Source: Bacteroidota bacterium
GTDB taxonomy: Bacteria; Bacteroidota; Bacteroidia; Chitinophagales; Chitinophagaceae
Assembly: GCA_018268135.1 (NCBI GenBank)
Contig: JAFDXD010000016.1
Location: 1-34,082, forward strand
Direction: 5' to 3'
DNA length: 34,082 nt
In this document: positions 33,983 to 34,082 of the stretch, piece after piece
Numbering within the stretch: the stretch's first letter is position 1
Layout: each line of letters opens with the position of its first letter
The notes under the pieces: generated by a model
Database searches by the model: none
The model's input: the letters and a program-made list of their open reading frames with translations, nothing else
What the model was told of the DNA's origin: nothing
Made by a program: the position numbers and the translations under genes

Positions 33983-34082
33983 ATTTAGGATTGCAAATGT
34001 TCAATTATTAGCATGGCTTTATTAGTTTGCTAACCCAGGCACAGATACGCCTACGCTAGTTTGCATGGCTGCATATATGCGC

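Larger units (their letters stand above)
33721..34082. other. Repeat-rich non-coding tail to the window edge
   Basis: These 362 bp hold no gene I can support. They contain at least three separate inverted repeats (listed below), an inverted pair CTGTGCCT/AGGCACAG (33950-33957 and 34037-34044), and short direct repeats GCATGGCT (34011-34018, 34063-34070) and TAGTTTGC (34023-34030, 34057-34064). One plus-strand frame is open at 33868-34011 (47 codons) but lacks a start codon at its front. The texture suggests a dispersed repeat that continues beyond the window. Confidence 0.55.

Noticed and set aside
33868-34011. 47-codon open frame (Cys- and Ser-rich) in the 3' tail
   Set aside because: No start codon at its front, an opposite-strand frame is also open across the same hairpins, and the stretch overlaps inverted repeats, so it is more likely repeat DNA than a gene.

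Overview
This AT-rich window has the features of a Bacteroidota chromosome, most likely a member of the Chitinophagaceae. Three things point that way. Candidate promoters follow the Bacteroidetes -33/-7 pattern (TTG or TTTG, about 19 nt, TAnnTTTG), and Shine-Dalgarno sequences are scarce. HisB is the fused phosphatase/dehydratase form with the Bacteroidetes-type N domain. Several proteins belong to families typical of the phylum: a head-GIN lipoprotein, a DUF6526 protein, a plug-less TonB-receptor-like barrel and a long TPR exoprotein. The assignment rests on sequence features only; no database search was possible.

Layout. Bases 1-5490 carry the 3' part of a histidine operon: hisD (cut by the window edge), hisC, hisB, hisH, hisA, hisF, hisIE. 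Together they cover every late step of the pathway; hisG must lie upstream if it is in this operon. Bases 5494-12597 hold a PH/SHOCT membrane protein, an M13 zinc metallopeptidase lipoprotein, TrmH, an S9 prolyl oligopeptidase-type exopeptidase and an OsmC-like protein. Bases 12612-19842 hold a DUF937-like EF-hand protein, a META-domain lipoprotein, an e(P4)-type acid phosphatase lipoprotein, a lipoyl-dependent E2 acyltransferase, CinA, a PBP4-like DD-peptidase and a DUF6526 protein, with three terminator hairpins. Bases 19828-20999 hold a YbgC-type thioesterase, a DoxX protein and a gene-poor stretch with a possible very small Cys-containing ORF.

Bases 21000-26346 form a three-gene envelope operon (TPR protein, plug-less outer-membrane barrel, single-pass membrane protein) behind a near-consensus promoter. 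It is the least explained protein-coding block here. Bases 26368-29099 hold guaA with an orphan periplasmic binding-protein-like gene directly downstream. Bases 29100-29593 are a non-coding stretch with a GC-rich cloverleaf-like palindrome and a separate 80-nt inverted repeat just ahead of a GIN-domain lipoprotein gene. The window then closes with a SAM methyltransferase, a GlmM-type phosphohexomutase, a cysteine desulfurase and a 3' non-coding tail (33721-34082) rich in inverted and direct repeats.

Most of the window is core metabolism and envelope maintenance. I see no defence system, CRISPR array, transposase, rRNA or tRNA. The candidates for something undescribed are the structured intergenic elements, the TPR/barrel operon, the tiny ORF at 20735-20848, the guaA-linked binding protein and a PBP4 whose third active-site motif reads KDG.
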